The notes beneath the pieces were generated by a model. The model worked only from the letters and a program-made list of their open reading frames with translations, ran no database searches and was not told where the DNA came from. DNA of 64,000 nt from Deltaproteobacteria bacterium (GTDB taxonomy: Bacteria > Desulfobacterota > Desulfobacteria > Desulfobacterales > Desulfatibacillaceae): NCBI GenBank assembly GCA_016235345.1, contig JACRLG010000015.1:62001-126000 (forward strand), read 5' to 3'. Positions 26,888 through 35,639 of the stretch are shown here, one piece after another (the first letter of the stretch is position 1; each line of letters opens with the position of its first letter). Position numbers and translations under genes: made by a program.

Positions 26888-27001
26888 AGACAAAACAAAT
26901 CGCATGATCAATGAAAACAACCCCCCTCCCGGACCCGTTGGCCATCGATGCGGGGATTTTCACCGGTTAAAGCGGGAATTTTTCCCTCTCGCCGGGCCTG
27001 A

Positions 27002-28594
27002 TTATTGATCTGACTCCAAAAGATCGAGCTGAACCGCCTGCCAGGCGTGAAAAAGGTCCTCGCAGAAACAGTCCCAGCGCAGGCAAAGCTCTTCCGCGCC
27101 CTCGCCAAAAAGATCGTCAGGCCCCGTAAGATCGGTTATTTCACCTGAAAATTCCGATACCACATCCGTTTCGGCCCCTTTCAGCAGGTCACGCACAAAG
27201 GCTTTAGGCGGATACCACGCGGCGGCCCTCTTGAAATCCCTGTACATCTGGGTCAGAAGCACGTTTCTGGGACCTTCCCATAGCTCGTTCACCGCCGCGT
27301 CCCGGTACAGGCGGGGCAATATGGAGAAATCCTCCATAACGCCGTGCCCGCCGAAAATAGACATGGCCTTTCTGAGCATGTCCACCGAATCCTGGGCTAC
27401 GGTTATCTTTTGAAGCATTATGAGCTGGCGCAGGCGAAACCGTCTTTTCTTGATCTCCGGCTCCTCGTTCTTGCCCAGGCCGCCTTCCAGGCCCCCCGGC
27501 ATCCTGAAAAATTCGTCGTAAACCGCAAAACACCCAACGGTGGAGCGCATGGCCGCGTCGGAAACGACCTCCAAATCCATCCTCACCATGGGGAAATCGG
27601 TCAATTTCACCCCGAAGGCCTTTCGGAAATCCGCGTAGCGAAGGGCCTCCCTCGAAGCCCGGACAAGCCCGGCTGCCCCGCCCAAGGCTATGGTCATGCG
27701 CGAAAGGGTAAGCACTATTCCCACTGCGTTTGCGATCCCACGGTCAAGCGGGCCGACCTGATAGGCAAGCGCGCCGTTGTAGGTTATCTCGCCCGTGGTC
27801 AGCTCGGCGGTTCCCATCTTCCACTTTATGCGGTCTATGGTGTAGCCGTTTCTGATCTCGCGTTCCCTGTTTCCGGGCAGCCAGGATGGAACCACGAAGA
27901 CGCCCACCTTTTCGCTTCCGCGCGGCTTGGCCGTGACCACCGCGTAGTCGGCGTGGGTGGCGGAGCAGAAGAATTTTTTTCCGTAGAGCCTGAAATGCCC
28001 GTTTTCGGGGACAGCCTCCAGGAGATTGGCCGCCACGTCGCTTCCGCCCTGGATTTCGGAAAGGTACTGCGCGCCTATTGCGAAATTTCCGTCAATACCC
28101 TCAGCGATGTGGGCCAGTATGCCCTTAAGTTCATCGGTGTCGGCGAAACGCCTGATAAGTTCCGCCAGGCCTTCTGTGCAGGTAATGGGGCAGACCAGGC
28201 AGGATTCGGAATTTTCGGCGATGAGGAACATCTTTATCACCCGCTCCCAGGGCGATGTCCTTTCGGAAAACAGGGCTTCGGAAAAGACCTCCCGCTCCAT
28301 AAGAAGGGTTTCCATTGGCCTTACGATGCGGTCCACCCTGTTTCCGTGGCCGTCGTAATTCACCAGAAAGGGCCGGTTTTCAGGCGAGGCTGCGGCCTCG
28401 GCCAGATCCCTCCATCGAAAGGACGCCTTTGGGGACAGGAGCCTCGCAGCCTTGTCCACCGCCGGAAAGTCCGCGCCTGCAAAACGGGCCAGGACCTTCT
28501 GAAGAAAGGGGTCATCTGCGTAGAAATCGAAATTTTTGCGCCATTCCAGAAATTCATTGAAGCTGTAAGGATTGTCGGGATTCGGATAAGTCAT
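27002..28594 (-). CDS. AidB-like acyl-CoA dehydrogenase
   Basis: 530 residues. It has the extended N-terminal region of AidB/large acyl-CoA dehydrogenases (FNEFLEWRKNFDFYADDPFLQKVL), the flavin segment YLSEIQGGSDVAAN at about 195, FCSATHADYAVVTAKPRG, IKWKMGTAELTTGEI and the C-terminal SIFGGHGVMEDFSILPRLYRDAAVNELWEGPRNVLL. The usual catalytic carboxylate position falls in NELWEG. It oxidises an acyl-CoA to the enoyl-CoA or a related thioester; substrate is unknown. GGAAGGATC precedes the ATG. It is isolated between the pilin gene and an ankyrin gene. Confidence 0.9.
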   Translation of the reverse strand: MTYPNPDNPYSFNEFLEWRKNFDFYADDPFLQKVLARFAGADFPAVDKAARLLSPKASFRWRDLAEAAASPENRPFLVNYDGHGNRVDRIVRPMETLLMEREVFSEALFSERTSPWERVIKMFLIAENSESCLVCPITCTEGLAELIRRFADTDELKGILAHIAEGIDGNFAIGAQYLSEIQGGSDVAANLLEAVPENGHFRLYGKKFFCSATHADYAVVTAKPRGSEKVGVFVVPSWLPGNREREIRNGYTIDRIKWKMGTAELTTGEITYNGALAYQVGPLDRGIANAVGIVLTLSRMTIALGGAAGLVRASREALRYADFRKAFGVKLTDFPMVRMDLEVVSDAAMRSTVGCFAVYDEFFRMPGGLEGGLGKNEEPEIKKRRFRLRQLIMLQKITVAQDSVDMLRKAMSIFGGHGVMEDFSILPRLYRDAAVNELWEGPRNVLLTQMYRDFKRAAAWYPPKAFVRDLLKGAETDVVSEFSGEITDLTGPDDLFGEGAEELCLRWDCFCEDLFHAWQAVQLDLLESDQ

Positions 28595-28664
28595 GGCCTG
28601 ATCCTTCCTTCAATAACATTGAGCCTTAAGCCTTTTAGGCCGAAACGGTTGAATTTTTTGCCCG

Positions 28665-29549
28665 TCACTTTTTTCCGGGCCTGTTGTACCTGCCGGAAAG
28701 CATGAGGTTCACTATGTCGGTGTATCCGGACTGGGCGGCCCAGCCCAGGGCGGACATTCCTTCGTTGTCCTTTTCATCGTAGTCCGCGCCGTTTTCCAGC
28801 AGAATCCTTGCGATTTCCGCGTGGCCGCTTTCCGCCGCGTACATGAGGGCGGTCATGCCGTCAAAGTCCCTGGTTCGGACGCTCGCCCCCTTTTTAAGTA
28901 AAAGCCTCACCAGTTCCGGGTTTCCGGTTATGGTTGCGGCCATGAGCGCGTCCTGCTGTTCCGGGCCTCCCGGAATGTTCGGTTTCGCGCCGTATCCCAG
29001 AAGCATTTTGGCAACGTGGTGATGCCCCGCCTGGATCGACAGAAGAAGCGGCGTCTGGCCCACCTTGTCCCTGGCGTTGGGGTCGGCCTTGTACCTTAGA
29101 AGAACCGCCGCAGTTTCGGCGTGTCCCCGAAAAGAGGCAAGGTAAAGCGCGGTCTGGCCGTGAACGGTTTTTGCGTCCACCCTGGCCCCTTTCCGGCAAA
29201 GGTCCTCCACCGGGTTCGTGAGCCCCTTGTCCGCCAGAAGCATCAGGGGCGTGAGCCCTATCCTGCCGGATTTTACGTTGATGTCCGCCCCCGCCTCAAC
29301 CAGGGCTGTGACGCATGGAACGTATCCGGCCTCGCTTGCAAGGACGAGGGCGGTGTCGCCGTCCCTGTTTTTCTTTTCAAGCCCCGGCTTTTGAGCCAGA
29401 AGAGCGGCAAGCGCCTTTATGTCTCCCGAAAATGCGGCCTTCATGAGAGGGGTCCAGGACGTATCGATCCTTTCAGCGCCCGCCCGGCCCAGGCCGGGTG
29501 AACCGCAAAGGAGCAAAAAGGCCAGAAATCCCGAAAAGACAATCTTCAT
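28665..29549 (-). CDS. Exported ankyrin-repeat protein
   Basis: 294 residues. A signal peptide (KIVFSGFLAFLLLCGSPGLGRAGA) is followed by about seven ankyrin repeats from residue 35 to the end, each with G.TAL..A...GH; the last reads GMSALGWAAQSGYTDIVNLML. ATG 29549 is used in place of a TTG six codons earlier because the signal peptide then has its usual short basic start. It is probably periplasmic; ankyrin arrays bind proteins. It lies 70 bases upstream of the AidB-like gene on the same strand. No partner can be named. Confidence 0.85.
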   Translation of the reverse strand: MKIVFSGFLAFLLLCGSPGLGRAGAERIDTSWTPLMKAAFSGDIKALAALLAQKPGLEKKNRDGDTALVLASEAGYVPCVTALVEAGADINVKSGRIGLTPLMLLADKGLTNPVEDLCRKGARVDAKTVHGQTALYLASFRGHAETAAVLLRYKADPNARDKVGQTPLLLSIQAGHHHVAKMLLGYGAKPNIPGGPEQQDALMAATITGNPELVRLLLKKGASVRTRDFDGMTALMYAAESGHAEIARILLENGADYDEKDNEGMSALGWAAQSGYTDIVNLMLSGRYNRPGKK

Positions 29550-29790
29550 ACCCCACCCGCCTTTCAAGGTCCGCGCTCATGTCTTTCTTTACACGCTTTA
29601 CACCTTTATTATATAGTATTGATCGATGATGGAAGCAATTTCTCCCTTCAATCCCAAAGATGCCGGCCCGGGGGCGGACCTTCTCAAACATCGGGCCGCC
29701 GCAATTCAAGCAAACGCAGCGGCATTATCTTAAAACGGCCAGGACGCCTTCAATGGGCTGTTTTTCCGGCACTCGACGAAAAGGAACCCC

Positions 29791-31089
29791 GTGGACATCG
29801 TAACGACCCACAACAGCTCCGATTTTGACGCCGTGGCCTCGCTGGTTGCGGCTGGACTGTTATACCCCGAAGCGGTTCTCGTCATTCCAGGCAGGATCAA
29901 CGCCAACGTAAAAGGCTTTTTGTCCATCCACAAGGACCTGTTCAACTTCTCCCTAGCAAGGGACCTCGACCTTTCCCAGGCCGACCGGCTGATAGTTACG
30001 GACGTCAACCAGTGGGGCCGGATAGACCAGCTCGCCCAGCTCAAAAAAAAGCAGGGCCTTACGGTTCACGTATGGGATCACCACAACGCCGAAACGGACA
30101 TGGACCCCGAAGAAATCCACCAGGAGACCACGGGCGCATGCACGACCATACTAGTGGAGGAAATCCAGAAGCGGGCCATCCCCATTTCACCCATGCAGGC
30201 AACCCTGTTTCTGGCCGGAATCTACGAGGACACCGGCAACCTCACCTTTCCCTCCACCACCTCAAGGGACGCCTACGCCGTCGCATTTTTGCTGGCCAAC
30301 TTCGCCGACTTGAGCGTGCTTGAAAATTTCCTTCGCCCCACCTACGGCCCAAAACAAAAGGACATCCTCTACGAGATGCTTCAAAACGCGGAACGCATAA
30401 AGGCCAACGGTTTCCGCATAAGCATCTGCGCCATGGAGATAAAGGGCCACATAAACGGGCTCTCCCTGGTTGTCCACATGTACCGCGACATCTTGAACCT
30501 CGATGCCGCCTTCGGCATTTTTACCGACCCGGAGCAGAAAAGAACCATAGTCATCGCCCGGAGCGGGGTTGACGGACTGGACGTTGGCAAGATGATGCGG
30601 ACCATGGGCGGCGGCGGGCACCCGGCGGCGGCCTCGGCCATGCTGAAGGACGTCAGCTCCGAGGGCGTCAAGGAATGGATCCTGGAACTCATCCGCGACA
30701 ACAGAAGAAGCTCCGCCACCATAGGCGACCTCATGTCCTTTCCAGTGGAATCCATCGATCCTGAAATGAAGATGGACGAGGTGGCGAAAATCCTGGAAAA
30801 CAAGAAATATTCGGGAATGCCTGTGGTGTCGGAAGGCAGGCTCTTGGGCGTAATCTCGCGGCGCGACGTCAACAAGCTGAAAAAGACCTCCCAGTGGAGA
30901 GCGCCTGTAAGGGCCTTCATGTCAACGGACGTAACCACCGCGCCCCCCAACATGGGGGTTCCCGAAGCCGCCAGGCTCATGGTGAAACACGACATAGGAA
31001 GGCTTCCCGTGGTGGACGAGGGCCAGCTCATAGGCATTTTCACCCGTTCGGACGCCATGATCTACTATTACGACCTTCTGCCGGAGTAG
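29791..31089 (+). CDS. DHH phosphoesterase with DHHA1 and two CBS domains, no nucleotidyltransferase domain
   Basis: 432 residues. DHH motifs are intact: HNSSDFDAVAS (8-17), VTDVN (about 69), the DHH triad in VWDHHNAE (about 93-97) and GIYEDTGNLTF (about 147). The DHHA1 glycine loop MGGGGHPAAAS lies at about 270, and CBS domains cover about 310-365 and 370-430. This order forms the N-terminal part of long CCA-adding/poly(A) polymerase proteins in some bacteria, but here the frame stops where the polymerase domain would begin. The GTG start has AAAAGG 5 bases upstream. Likely substrates are small phosphodiesters or oligonucleotides, with adenine nucleotide sensing by the CBS pair (inferred). 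Confidence 0.88.
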   Translation: MDIVTTHNSSDFDAVASLVAAGLLYPEAVLVIPGRINANVKGFLSIHKDLFNFSLARDLDLSQADRLIVTDVNQWGRIDQLAQLKKKQGLTVHVWDHHNAETDMDPEEIHQETTGACTTILVEEIQKRAIPISPMQATLFLAGIYEDTGNLTFPSTTSRDAYAVAFLLANFADLSVLENFLRPTYGPKQKDILYEMLQNAERIKANGFRISICAMEIKGHINGLSLVVHMYRDILNLDAAFGIFTDPEQKRTIVIARSGVDGLDVGKMMRTMGGGGHPAAASAMLKDVSSEGVKEWILELIRDNRRSSATIGDLMSFPVESIDPEMKMDEVAKILENKKYSGMPVVSEGRLLGVISRRDVNKLKKTSQWRAPVRAFMSTDVTTAPPNMGVPEAARLMVKHDIGRLPVVDEGQLIGIFTRSDAMIYYYDLLPE

Positions 31090-31176
31090 CTTTTTTCAAG
31101 GCATGAACACGGCTTTGAAAAAATTTGGTTTCCCCAATATATTCTTTTCCCACACCTGGAAACGAGAGGATTATTT

Positions 31177-31623
31177 ATGCGCAAGGTGTCCGAAATAATG
31201 ACAAAAGACGTGGTGACGGTTACGCCCGACCTTGAGATAGCAAAGGCCGCCCAGATTCTTCTGGACCGGCGCATAAACGGCGTGCCGGTGGTGGACGGAA
31301 ATGGCAGGCTTGTGGGCATTCTGTGCCAGAGCGACATAATAGCCACCCAGAAGCGCTTCCCCCTGCCCTCCTTCTTTTCCCTTCTGGACGGAATCCTGCC
31401 CATAGGAAGCGGGCGCATGGAAAAGGAGCTTGCCAAGATGAGCGCCGCCACCGTGGGCCAGGCAATGACCGAAAAGCCGGTTTTCGTGGCTCCCGATTCA
31501 ACGGTGGAGGAGGCCGCGACACTTATGGTGGAGAAGAAATTTCACACCCTCCCGGTTGTTGAAAACGGCCTTCTTGTGGGGGTGGTGGGCAAGGAGGACG
31601 TTCTGCGGACCATGGTTCCCTGA
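31177..31623 (+). CDS. CBS-pair domain protein
   Basis: 148 residues, almost wholly two CBS domains: VSEIMTKDVVTVTPDLEIAKAAQILLDRRINGVPVV at the start and VGQAMTEKPVFVAPDSTVEEAATLMVEKKFHTLPVV at about 85-125. An insert of about 30 residues (RFPLPSFFSLLDGILPIGSG) separates them. It probably binds an adenine nucleotide and regulates a partner. It follows the DHH-CBS gene by 87 bases on the same strand, so the two may work together. Confidence 0.88.
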   Translation: MRKVSEIMTKDVVTVTPDLEIAKAAQILLDRRINGVPVVDGNGRLVGILCQSDIIATQKRFPLPSFFSLLDGILPIGSGRMEKELAKMSAATVGQAMTEKPVFVAPDSTVEEAATLMVEKKFHTLPVVENGLLVGVVGKEDVLRTMVP

Positions 31624-31707
31624 TCATCCCGTTTCAACCTGAAAAAGGCAGGCCGGTCGGCCCTGCCTTGGGGTGTCCCCTCAGATGGAACAACCTCCAA
31701 AAACGAG

Positions 31708-33897
31708 ATGAACTTGAATCAGAATCCGGGGCGGAAGCTCGACAGATACCTCGTAAGCCTCATCCTTCTTGGCCTTATGGGCCTCACGGCCTTTCTTTAC
31801 CTTGAAACCCGTACATTCTCCTTTCTGAATTTTGACGATCCCCACTACGTCTATGAAAACCACCTGGTGATCGGGGGGCTTTCCCTTGAAAACGCCGCCA
31901 GGGCCTTCACCACGGCTCCGGCAGGCCAGTGGCTGCCGCTTCTGTGGCTCTCCTTCATGCTGGACTCATCCCTTTTCGGCATGGACCCCGGAGCCTTTCA
32001 TCTGGTCAACGTCCTTTTCCACTTTTTTAACGTGCTTCTTGCCTTCTGGATCTTTTTCACCATCACGAAGGCCCCCCTTAAAAGCGCCTTCATAGCTTTC
32101 ATTCTTGCGGCCCACCCAACACACGTTGAGTCCGTGGCCTGGGTGGTGGAGAGAAAGGACGTGCTTTCGACGTTTTTCCTTTTTCTGGCCATCCTTGCCT
32201 ACGCCCGCTACTGCAAAAGGCCCTCAGCCGGGCGATACGCGATGACGGCCCTTGCCATGACGTTTTCCCTCATGGCCAAATCCACAGCCATGACTCTGCC
32301 ATGCGTCTTTTTGCTTCTGGATTTCTGGCCATTGAAAAGGTTCGGGCGGGCCGGAAACGATGAACCTGAGGAGTCCATTGAAAGGGCCTCTTTAGGCCGA
32401 CTCGTGCTGGAGAAGCTCCCGCTCCAGGCCCTGGCCCTTGTCATCGTAATTATCAACATGCTGGCTTTCAAGGCCATGACCCAGGACATCGGGCTCGACC
32501 AGGTGGACTTTATCCTTCGGGTAAAGATCGCCATCACATCTTATGCCGGATACCTTTTAAAATTTTTCCACCCCCATCCCCTTTCGGTCATGTTTCCGAG
32601 GCCGGAGGCAGTAGCCTCGGCCTCAGTCATAACAAGCCTTCTAATACTTGCCGCAGTCACGGCGTTCTGCCTTGTTCTCGTCCGCAAAAGGCCGTACCTC
32701 CTGGTGGGCTGGCTGTGGTTTCTGGGAACCCTTCTGCCCATGAGCGGGCTTTTCATATTAGGCCCCCACGCCATGGCCGACCGTTACACCTACGTGCCTT
32801 ATCTTGGGCTCTCCCTGGCCCTGGCCTTCGGGGCTTGGGACATCTCAACCCACCTTGGCGGTTTTCGCGGAAAAGCTGCTTACGCCATCCTGGCATGCAC
32901 GGCCATTTATTATCTCGCCGCCGATACTAAGGACTACGTGCCCAAATGGAAGGACAACTTCACGCTCTACACCCATTCCCTAAGCGTCGTTAAGGACAAC
33001 TGGCCCATGGAGAACAACCTGGGCGCGGTTCTTTTTCAGGAAGGCAGGGTGAATGAAGCCCTTGTCCGATTTGAAAATTCCGTAAGGGTCAAGCCCCATT
33101 ACTCGGACGCCCACAACAACATGGGCGTGGCCCTGGACCGGCTCGGACGGACCCCTGATGCCGTGGATCATTTTGAAAAGGCCCTCAAAAGCCAGCCCGG
33201 AATGGCCAAGGCCCGTCTCAACCTTGCGGGAATTTTAACGAGGCAGGGCGATTACAGGGCAGCCGGAGCCCATTACGAAAAGGTCCTTTCCACCGACCCG
33301 GACCATCCTGAGGCCCTCTATCGCCTGGGCACGCTTTTTCTTTTACAGGAAAACCCAAAGGCTGCGGCTGAGACCTACGGGAAACTTTTGAGAGCCGACC
33401 CCGGATACCCGGAAAGGCTCGGGAACCCTGATGTCTTTGTAAACCTTGCCTCCGCCTTGCTCCAAACCGGAAGGACCGAAGGAGCCAAGGCCCTTTATGG
33501 CGAAGCCCTGAAGCTGAAACCGGGGTCGGCCCCGGCCCTTCTGGGGCTTGGCCAGGCGCTCCTTGAACTTAATGAGGCCATGGAAGCGGAGGCCGCTTTT
33601 CGGGAAGCCCTGGTCCGTGGGGCTGATCCGGCCAGGGCGGAATTCTTCTTGGGACTTAGTCAGGTTGTTCAGAACAAGCCCTTGGAGGCGATCCCAAGTT
33701 TCAAAAAGGCCCTTGCCGCCGACCCGGAATTCCTCGCCGCCCGCCTGAATCTGGCAGTGGCCCTTTCCCAGACGGGCAAGCCCGAAGACGCAGTGGAGGA
33801 GTATGGAAAGGTGCTGGCCCAGGACCCCAAAAACGAAATGGCGATAAAAAACCTGGGGCTTCTGGAAACAGGCCGGGAAAGAAAGGGCGCGAGATGA
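31708..33897 (+). CDS. TMTC-like membrane protein with C-terminal TPRs, second copy
   Basis: 729 residues. About ten to eleven transmembrane helices fill the first 420 residues. After helix 1 comes FLNFDDPHYVYENHLV (acidic pair, first outer loop), then WLPLLWLSFMLD, AFHLVNVLFHFFN and HPTHVESVAWVVERKDVLS, strongly like TMTC/PMT-type GT-C proteins. Residues about 430-725 carry eight or so TPR units (DAHNNMGVALDRLGRTPDAVDHFEKAL). It overlaps the following GT2 gene by 4 bases. The start at 31708 has no clear binding site, so it is less certain. Likely an inner-membrane glycosyltransferase with periplasmic TPRs. Confidence 0.82.
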   Translation: MNLNQNPGRKLDRYLVSLILLGLMGLTAFLYLETRTFSFLNFDDPHYVYENHLVIGGLSLENAARAFTTAPAGQWLPLLWLSFMLDSSLFGMDPGAFHLVNVLFHFFNVLLAFWIFFTITKAPLKSAFIAFILAAHPTHVESVAWVVERKDVLSTFFLFLAILAYARYCKRPSAGRYAMTALAMTFSLMAKSTAMTLPCVFLLLDFWPLKRFGRAGNDEPEESIERASLGRLVLEKLPLQALALVIVIINMLAFKAMTQDIGLDQVDFILRVKIAITSYAGYLLKFFHPHPLSVMFPRPEAVASASVITSLLILAAVTAFCLVLVRKRPYLLVGWLWFLGTLLPMSGLFILGPHAMADRYTYVPYLGLSLALAFGAWDISTHLGGFRGKAAYAILACTAIYYLAADTKDYVPKWKDNFTLYTHSLSVVKDNWPMENNLGAVLFQEGRVNEALVRFENSVRVKPHYSDAHNNMGVALDRLGRTPDAVDHFEKALKSQPGMAKARLNLAGILTRQGDYRAAGAHYEKVLSTDPDHPEALYRLGTLFLLQENPKAAAETYGKLLRADPGYPERLGNPDVFVNLASALLQTGRTEGAKALYGEALKLKPGSAPALLGLGQALLELNEAMEAEAAFREALVRGADPARAEFFLGLSQVVQNKPLEAIPSFKKALAADPEFLAARLNLAVALSQTGKPEDAVEEYGKVLAQDPKNEMAIKNLGLLETGRERKGAR

Positions 33898-34631
33898 CTG
33901 ACGCCGAAACCCCCATGTTGAGCCTTGCCGCCCCGGCCTACAACGAGGCCGGCGGAATCGAGGCCGTGGTGCGGGACTGGGTGAGGGTGCTTTCCGGGTC
34001 GGGCGAGAGCTTCGAGATCGTGGTGGCGAACGACGGCAGCTCTGACGGGACCGGCGAGGTCCTCGACCGGCTCGCAGCCGAAATTCCCCAGCTTAGGGTG
34101 GTGCACGAAAAGGTCAACCACGGGTACGGCCACGCAGTGAGCCTTGCCATGAAAAGCGCCGCCGGGCTCTATGTGGCTTCCCTCGACTCGGACGGCCAGT
34201 TCGATCCGGCTGACGCCCTCTCCTTCCTCCAAAAGGCCCGGCAGGAGGGCCTGGACGGCGTGAACGGCAGACGCATGGGGAAGAAGGACTCCCTTATTCG
34301 GGTCCTGGCGGACCGGGTCCTGAACCTTATTGTCCGGGTTCTTTTCGGCACGCGCCTTTCCGACACCAACTGCGCCCTGAAACTCATCCGCCGGGAACTT
34401 CTCAAGGAACTCACCCTTGATGCCAGGGGCTACCCCTTTCCCACCGAGCTTGTTTTGAAACTGGAAGCCAAGGGGGCAAAAATCGCCGAAATGCCCGCCA
34501 ATCATTACGAAAGGGCTTCCGGGAAAAGCCATTTGAAGGTCTGGGACACCGGGTGGAAAATGCTGTGGTTCCTCTTATATTTGAGGCTCCGGCTTTCGCT
34601 TTTCAAGCGAGGCATTATCCAGAGACCATGA
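33894..34631 (+). CDS. GT2 family glycosyltransferase, dolichol-phosphate-mannose-synthase-like
   Basis: 245 residues. SLAAPAYNEAGGIEAVV, VANDGSSDGTGEV, the metal-binding SLDSDGQFDP and the C-terminal TELVLKLEAKGAKIAEMP segment are typical of DPM1-type synthases. There is a short hydrophobic stretch near the end (WKMLWFLLYLRLRL) that may touch the membrane. The ATGA overlap with the TMTC-like gene shows coupled translation, and it probably supplies the lipid-linked sugar. It differs from the GT2 at 23508, so the two pairs are paralogous rather than recent copies. Confidence 0.88.
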   Translation: MTDAETPMLSLAAPAYNEAGGIEAVVRDWVRVLSGSGESFEIVVANDGSSDGTGEVLDRLAAEIPQLRVVHEKVNHGYGHAVSLAMKSAAGLYVASLDSDGQFDPADALSFLQKARQEGLDGVNGRRMGKKDSLIRVLADRVLNLIVRVLFGTRLSDTNCALKLIRRELLKELTLDARGYPFPTELVLKLEAKGAKIAEMPANHYERASGKSHLKVWDTGWKMLWFLLYLRLRLSLFKRGIIQRP

Positions 34632-34657
34632 CGCGGTTTTTCCGGAGGGGGGAATTC

Positions 34658-35611
34658 ATGGATTCCGATACAGTCAAGGAACAGGAAATCAAGGGCGTTA
34701 TCCTGGCCGCAGGCAAGGGCAGCCGCATGGGGCTTCTGCCCAGCGCGCTCCCCAAGCCCGTGCTTCCCATACTCAACCGGCCCATCATCTACCACCAGCT
34801 TTCGGCCATGGCCCGCCTTGGCATCAAGACCGTTTTCCTGGTGGTGGGGCACCAGGGCTATCTGGTGGTGCGGGAGATCGAGCGGCTGCCAAGCCTGGGG
34901 CTTTCCATCCATTATCTGAGCCAGGACCAGACCTTGGGCATCGCCCATTGCGTGGGCCAGCTCGAAGCCAGCGTTGACGGGCCTTTTCTGATGTTTCTGG
35001 GTGACATCTATTTCGAGGCCCCCCGCATGGAGGAGATGGTCCGGCTTTTCAGAAAGCCCGGCGTTGACGGGGTTCTGGGCGCGGTGCATACAGAGCGCCT
35101 CGATGAAATAAAGAAGAATTTTTCCATAATCGAAGACCACGATGGACGGGTCTCCAGGGTCATCGAAAAGCCCCGGTACCCCAAGACGGACCTCAAAGGA
35201 ACCGGCCTCTACCTCTTCTCGCCGGTGATCTTCGACGCCATTCGCCGCACCCCCCGCACCGCCATGCGCGACGAGTACGAGATCACCGACAGCATACAGA
35301 TCATGATCGACGACGGCTACCGCCTTCTGGCCTCCACCTGCATCGATGCGGACTTAAACGTCACTTATCCGGGCGACCTTCTGGACATCAACTTAAGGCT
35401 CCTGGAAAGCAGGGGGCTTTCAAGGCTTCTGGGGGAAAACGTGACCCTTGGCGCGGGCTCCGAGGTAACGGAGTCGGTGGTTGGGGACGGGGTCGAAATC
35501 GGGGCCGGAGCCAAGGTCAGCCGATCGGTCCTTTTCGCGGGCGTTAAGGTTCCTAATGGCGCGGAACTGGACCGCGTGGTCCTGACCCGCGAGGGGCAAT
35601 GGAAGAAGTGA
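34658..35611 (+). CDS. NDP-sugar pyrophosphorylase (nucleotidyltransferase with left-handed beta-helix end)
   Basis: 317 residues. The nucleotide loop GVILAAGKGSRMGLLPSALPKPVLPI starts at about residue 9, with the sugar-binding D of FLGDIYF (about 105) and VIEKP further on. The last 60 residues form hexapeptide-like turns (GAGSEVTESVVGDGVEIGAGAKVSRSV). It joins a sugar-1-phosphate to an NTP; dTDP- or UDP-glucose type is likely but not decided. ATG 34658 is chosen for its GGAGGGGGG site; ATG 34628, overlapping the previous stop, is possible. Confidence 0.87.
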   Translation: MDSDTVKEQEIKGVILAAGKGSRMGLLPSALPKPVLPILNRPIIYHQLSAMARLGIKTVFLVVGHQGYLVVREIERLPSLGLSIHYLSQDQTLGIAHCVGQLEASVDGPFLMFLGDIYFEAPRMEEMVRLFRKPGVDGVLGAVHTERLDEIKKNFSIIEDHDGRVSRVIEKPRYPKTDLKGTGLYLFSPVIFDAIRRTPRTAMRDEYEITDSIQIMIDDGYRLLASTCIDADLNVTYPGDLLDINLRLLESRGLSRLLGENVTLGAGSEVTESVVGDGVEIGAGAKVSRSVLFAGVKVPNGAELDRVVLTREGQWKK

Positions 35612-35639
35612 CGAGCCATACAGGAAAGGAGTCAGCCTC

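Noticed and set aside
27344-28705. 453-codon open frame antisense to the AidB-like gene
   Set aside because: Same reason: a shadow of a well-supported enzyme gene in GC-rich DNA.
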